NCBI GenBank assembly: GCA_963853835.1
Contig: OY970824.1
Location: forward strand, 47,455,104 to 47,519,103
Length of the DNA stretch: 64,000 nt
Direction: 5' to 3'
DNA from: Calendula officinalis
Taxonomy: Eukaryota > Streptophyta > Magnoliopsida > Asterales > Asteraceae
Shown here one piece after another: positions 58,591 to 64,000 of the stretch. The position numbers and the translations under genes were made by a program. Each line of letters opens with the position of its first letter. The first letter of the stretch is position 1. The notes beneath the pieces were generated by a model. It saw only the letters and a list, made by a program, of their open reading frames with translations, did not search any database and had not been told where the DNA came from.

Positions 58591-59493
58591 AAAACTGATA
58601 CTGATGGCCCATGAACCATTATAACTAGTAACCATGACCAGTAGCCAATAGATATTCATTTTACAAGTAATAGGTGTCCATAACCCATAACCAAGGCCAG
58701 TGAACCATTATAACCACTACATGTCCATAACTCATATCGATGGTCCTTGAACCATTATAACTACTAGCCATGACCAATAGCCTATAGATAACCATTTTAC
58801 AAGTAATAGGTGTCCATTACCCATAACAATCGTCGTCGAACCATTATAACCACTAGATGTCCATAACTGACACTGATGGCACTTGAACCATTATAACTAC
58901 TAGCCATGACCAATAGCCTATAGATATCCATTTTACAAGTAATAGGTGTCCATAACCCATAACCATGGTCCTTGAATCATTATAACCACTAGATGTCCAT
59001 AACTGATACTTATGGCCCTTGAACCATTATAACTACTAGCCATGTCCAACAGCCTACAGATATCCATTTTACAAGTAATAGGTGCCCTTGAACCATTATA
59101 ACTACTAGCCATGACCAATAGCCTATAAATATCCATTTTACAAGTAATAGGTGCCCATAACCCATAACCAAGGCCAGTGAACCATTATAACCACTACATG
59201 TCCATAACTCATAACGATGGCCCTTGAACCATTATAACTACTAGCCATGACCAATAGCCTATAGATATCCATTTTACAAGTAATAGGTGTCCATAACCCA
59301 TAACTATGGTCCTTGAATCATTATAACCACTAGATGATAACTGATACTGATGGCCCTTGAACCATTATAACTACTAGCCATGTCCAATAGCCTACAGATA
59401 TCCATTTTACAAGTAATAGATGTCCATAACTGATACTGATGGCCCATGAACCATTATAACTAGTAACCATGACCAGTAGCCTATAGATATCCA
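58577..59493 (+). repeat. Irregular left edge of satellite B
   Basis: Landmarks are at 58659, 58795, 58931, 59067, 59136, 59272, 59405 and 59494, giving spacings of 136, 136, 136, 69, 136, 133 and 89 bp. The 69- and 89-bp spacings are internal losses of 67 and 47 bp; the 133-bp one is a 3-bp loss in gatgataactg. This part lies outside the 2446-bp higher-order repeat. Confidence 0.88.
58931..59066 (+). repeat. Representative satellite B monomer (136 bp)
   Basis: It consists of the spacer start ttttacaagtaatagg (58931-58946), half-unit b (58947-58992), one base, half-unit a (58994-59039) and the rest of the spacer (59040-59066). The halves both begin tgtccataac and end in an actag; by direct count 38 of 46 positions are identical. 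The monomer therefore arose by duplication of a 46-bp unit plus a 43-bp segment. Confidence 0.9.
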
Positions 59494-61939
59494 TTTTACA
59501 AGTAACAGGTGTCCATAACCCATAACCAAGGCAAGTAAACCATTATAACCACTACATGTCCATAACTCATATCGATGGTCCATGGACCATTATAACTACT
59601 AGCCATGACCAATAGCCTATAGATATCCATTTTACAAGTAATAGGTGTCCATTACCCATAACAATCGTCGTCGAACCATTATAACCACTAGATGTCCATA
59701 ACTGACACTGATGGCCCTTGAACCATTATAACTACTAGCCATGACCAATAGCCTATAGATATCCATTTTACAAGTAATAGGTGTCCATAACCTATAACCA
59801 TGGTCCTTGAATCATTATAACAACTAGATGTCCATAACTGATACTGATGGCCCTTGAACCATTATAACTACTAGCCATGTACAATAGCCTACAGATATAC
59901 ATTTTACAAGTAACAGGTGTCCATAACACATAACCATGGTTCTTGAACCATTATAACCACTAGATGTCCATAACTGATACTGATGGCCCATGAACCATTA
60001 TAACTAGTAACCATGACCAGTAGCCTATAGGTATCCATTTTACAAGTAATAGGTGTCCATAACCCATAACCAAGGCCAGAGAACCATTATAACCACTACA
60101 TGTCCATAACTCATATCAATGGCCCTTGAACCATTATAACTACTAGCCATGACCAATAGCCTATAGATATCCATTTTACAAGTAATAGGTGTCCATAACC
60201 CATAACCATGGTCCTTGAACCATTATAACCAGTAGTTGTCCATAACTGATACTGATGGCCCTTGAACCATTATAACTACTAGCCATGACCAATAGCCTAT
60301 AAATATCCATTTTACAAGTAATAGGTGTCCATAACCCATAACCAAGGCCAGTGAACCATTATAAACACTACATGTCCATAACTCATATCGATGGCCCTTG
60401 AACCATTATAACTTCTAGCCATGACCAATAGCCTATAGATATCCATTTTACAAGTAATAGGTGTCCATAACCCATAACCGTGGTCCTTGAATCATTATAA
60501 CCACTAGATGTCCATAACTGATACTGATGGCCCTTGAACCATTATAACTACTAGCCATGTCCAATAGCCTACAGATATCCATTTTACAAGTAATAGGTGT
60601 CCATAACCCATAACCATGGTCCTTGAATCATTATAACCACTAGATGTCCATAACTGATACTGATGGCTCTTGAACCATTATAACTACTAGCCATGTCCAA
60701 TAGCCTAAAAATATACATTTTACAAGTAATAGGTGTCCATAACCCATAACCAAGGCCAGTGAACCATTATAACCACTACATGTCCATAACTCATATCGAT
60801 GGCCCTTGAACCATTATAACTACTAGCCATGACCAATAGCCTATAGATATCCATTTTACAAGTAATAGGTGTCCATAACCCATAACCGTGGTCCTTGAAT
60901 CATTATAACCACTAGATGTCCATAACTGATACTGATGGCCCTTGAACCATTATAACTACTAGCCATGTCCAATAGCCTACAGATATCCATTATACAAGTA
61001 ATAGGTGTCCATAACCCATAACCATGGTCCTTGAATCATTATAACCACTAGATGTCCATAACTGATACTGATGGCCCTTGAACCATTATAACTACTAGCC
61101 ATGTCCCATAGCCTACAGATATACATTTTACAAGTAATAGGTGTCCATAACCATAACCATGGTTCTTGAACCATTATAACCACTAGATGTCCATAACTGA
61201 TACTGATGGCCCATGAACCATTATAACTAGTAACCATGACCAGTAGCCTATAGGTATCCATTTTACAAGTAATAGGTGTCCATAACCCATAACCAAGGCC
61301 AGAGAACCATTATAACCACTACATGTCCATAACTCATATCAATGGCCTTTGAACCATTATAACTACTAGCCATGACCAATAGCCTATAGATATCCATTTT
61401 ACAAGTAATAGGTGTCCATAACCCATAACCATGGTCCTTGAACCATTATAACCAGTAGTTGTCCATAACTGATACTGGTGGCCCTTGAACCATTATAACT
61501 ACTAGCCATGTCCAATAGCCTACAGATATCCATTTTACAAGTAATAGGTGTCCATAACCCATAACCATGGTCCTTGAATCATTATAACCACTAGATGTCC
61601 ATAACTGATACTGATGGCCCTTGAACCATTATAACTACTAGCCATGTCCAATAGCCTAAAATATACATTTTACAAGTAATAGGTGTCCATAACCCATAAC
61701 CATGGTTCTTGAACCATTATAACCACTAGATGTCCATAACTGCTACTGATGGCCCATGAACCATTATAACTAGTAACCATGACCAGTAACCTATAGATAT
61801 CCATTTTACAAGTAATAGGTGTCCATAACCCATAACCAAGGCCAGTGAACCATTATAACCACTACATGTCCATAACTCATATCGATGGCCCTTGAACCAT
61901 TATAACTACTAGCCATGACCAATAGCCTATAGATATCCA
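59494..61939 (+). repeat. Satellite B higher-order repeat, copy 1 (2446 bp, 18 monomers)
   Basis: Eighteen landmark intervals, sixteen of 136 bp and two of 135 bp. Variants recur at exactly +2446 bp, including acaatcgtcg (59661 and 62107), acacataac (59926 and 62372), acttctagcc (60411 and 62857) and atgtcccata (61101 and 63547). The left limit could be a few tens of bases earlier. Confidence 0.92.
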
Positions 61940-64000
61940 TTTTACAAGTAACAGGTGTCCATAACCCATAACCAAGGCAAGTGAACCATTATAACCACTA
62001 CATGTCCATAACTCATATCGATGGTCCATGAACCATTATAACTACTAGCCATGACCAATAGCCTATAGATATCCATTTTACAAGTAATAGGTGTCCATTA
62101 CCCATAACAATCGTCGTCGAACCATTATAACCACTAGATGTCCATAACTGACACTGATGGCCCTTGAACCATTATAACTACTAGCCATGACCAATAGCCT
62201 ATAGATATCCATTTTACAAGTAATAGGTGTCCATAACCTATAACCATGGTCCTTGAATCATTATAACAACTAGATGTCCATAACTGATACTGATGGCCCT
62301 TGAACCATTATAACTACTAGCCATGTACAATAGCCTACAGATATACATTTTACAAGTAACAGGTGTCCATAACACATAACCATGGTTCTTGAACCATTAT
62401 AACCACTAGATGTCCATAACTGATACTGATGGCCCATGAACCATTATAACTAGTAACCATGACCAGTAGCCTATAGGTATCCATTTTACAAGTAATAGGT
62501 GTCCATAACCCATAACCAAGGCCAGAGAACCATTATAACCACTACATGTCCATAACTCATATCAATGGCCCTTGAACCATTATAACTACTAGCCATGACC
62601 AATAGCCTATAGATATCCATTTTACAAGTAATAGGTGTCCATAACCCATAACCATGGTCCTTGAACCATTATAACCAGTAGTTGTCCATAACTGATACTG
62701 ATGGCCCTTGAACCATTATAACTACTAGCCATGACCAATAGCCTATAAATATCCATTTTACAAGTAATAGGTGTCCATAACCCATAACCAAGGCCAGTGA
62801 ACCATTATAAACACTACATGTCCATAACTCATATCGATGGCCCTTGAACCATTATAACTTCTAGCCATGACCAATAGCCTATAGATATCCATTTTACAAG
62901 TAATAGGTGTCCATAACCCATAACCGTGGTCCTTGAATCATTATAACCACTAGATGTCCATAACTGATACTGATGGCCCTTGAACCATTATAACTACTAG
63001 CCATGTCCAATAGCCTACAGATATCCATTTTACAAGTAATAGGTGTCCATAACCCATAACCATGGTCCTTGAATCATTATAACCACTAGATGTCCATAAC
63101 TGATACTGATGGCTCTTGAACCATTATAACTACTAGCCATGTCCAATAGCCTAAAAATATACATTTTACAAGTAATAGGTGTCCATAACCCATAACCAAG
63201 GCCAGTGAACCATTATAACCACTACATGTCCATAACTCATATCGATGGCCCTTGAACCATTATAACTACTAGCCATGACCAATAGCCTATAGATATCCAT
63301 TTTACAAGTAATAGGTGTCCATAACCCATAACCGTGGTCCTTGAATCATTATAACCACTAGATGTCCATAACTGATACTGATGGCCCTTGAACCATTATA
63401 ACTACTAGCCATGTCCAATAGCGTACAGATATCCATTATACAAGTAATAGGTGTCCATAACCCATAACCATGGTCCTTGAATCATTATAACCACTAGATG
63501 TCCATAACTGATACTGATGGCCCTTGAACCATTATAACTACTAGCCATGTCCCATAGCCTACAGATATACATTTTACAAGTAATAGGTGTCCATAACCAT
63601 AACCATGGTTCTTGAACCATTATAACCACTAGATGTCCATAACTGATACTGATGGCCCATGAACCATTATAACTAGTAACCATGACCAGTAGCCTATAGG
63701 TATCCATTTTACAAGTAATAGGTGTCCATAACCCATAACCAAGGCCAGAGAACCATTATAACCACTACATGTCCATAACTCATATCAATGGCCCTTGAAC
63801 CATTATAACTACTAGCCATGACCAATAGCCTATAGATATCCATTTTACAAGTAATAGGTGTCCATAACCCATAACCATGGTCCTTGAACTATTATAACCA
63901 GTAGTTGTCCATAACTGATACTGGTGGCCCTTGAACCATTATAACTACTAGCCATGTCCAATAGCCTACAGATATCCATTTTACAAGTAATAGGTGTCCA
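61940..64000 (+). repeat. Satellite B higher-order repeat, copy 2 (cut by window end)
   Basis: It corresponds to 59494-61554. Only scattered differences are visible, for example gcgtacag at 63421 versus gcctacag, and gaactattat near 63887 versus gaaccattat. A long open frame seen on the minus strand at 60977-61261 recurs here simply because the DNA is duplicated. Confidence 0.92.

Larger units (their letters stand above)
58577..64000 (+). repeat. Satellite B: AT-rich tandem array of about 136-bp monomers
   Basis: The landmark ttttacaagtaa recurs about 41 times, mostly 136 bp apart and all in one orientation. No sequence relationship to satellite A is visible. Stop codons are dense in every frame and no reading frame is credible. 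Variants fall into recurring classes, such as ccatggtccttgaatc, ccaaggccagtgaacc and acaatcgtcgtcgaacc. The array continues past the right edge. I do not recognise the family. Confidence 0.96.

Noticed and set aside
58566..58600. Transposon end or insertion scar at the A/B junction
   Set aside because: No terminal repeats, target-site duplication, poly-A tail or element sequence are seen on either side.
60977..61261. Minus-strand frame of 94 codons repeated at 63405-63707
   Set aside because: Its recurrence is explained by the 2446-bp duplication of satellite B; the peptide simply repeats with the 136-bp monomer.
1..64000. Telomeric repeats or rDNA units
   Set aside because: No TTAGGG-type, TTTAGGG-type or TTAGG-type runs and no rRNA-like segments were seen.

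Overview
This window is entirely tandemly repeated (satellite) DNA. I see no protein-coding gene, RNA gene, transposon, CRISPR array or other single-copy sequence that I can support. Multi-kilobase higher-order repeats and two unrelated satellite families meeting at one junction point to a heterochromatic region of a eukaryotic chromosome (pericentromeric, centromeric, subtelomeric or a heterochromatic knob). I cannot place the lineage and recognise neither satellite family by name.

Region 1, positions 1-58576 (called satellite A here): a GC- and CpG-rich composite satellite running in one orientation, already in progress at base 1. I counted about 160 monomers by the landmark ttggatattgaagag. 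Each monomer has a 140-bp conserved core and, in most copies, a minisatellite domain of 17-19 bp sub-repeats built on ttcgggccga. Long monomers run from about 307 to 489 bp because the minisatellite changes in unit number. Fourteen short monomers are exactly 140 bp and lack the minisatellite. Satellite A is layered into higher-order repeats: 1535-bp and 3432-bp units inside a 5.6-kb duplication on the left (1085-14563), 3.4- to 5.5-kb duplications in the middle (14564-27343), and on the right (33211-57755) nine units, each beginning with a gagttaagg-type monomer and ending with a 140-bp short monomer. Two of those nine are 2484 bp and nearly identical; three are built on a 4177-bp plan.

Region 2, positions 58577-64000 (called satellite B here): an AT-rich satellite of about 136-bp monomers, unrelated to A, starting abruptly after a truncated A monomer and running off the right end. 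Each monomer holds two diverged 46-bp copies of the same half-unit plus a 43-bp spacer. From 59494 an 18-monomer, 2446-bp higher-order repeat is present in one full copy and one copy cut by the window end. The first 900 bp next to the junction are irregular.

Long open reading frames on both strands of satellite A follow from an 18-bp, stop-poor repeat and are not treated as genes. The biological content is the structure itself: composite monomers, recurrent deletion between 18-bp direct repeats, unit-by-unit slippage, an out-of-register chimera, a small inversion that created a perfect hairpin and was then copied, G-tract clusters, and a satellite-to-satellite boundary.
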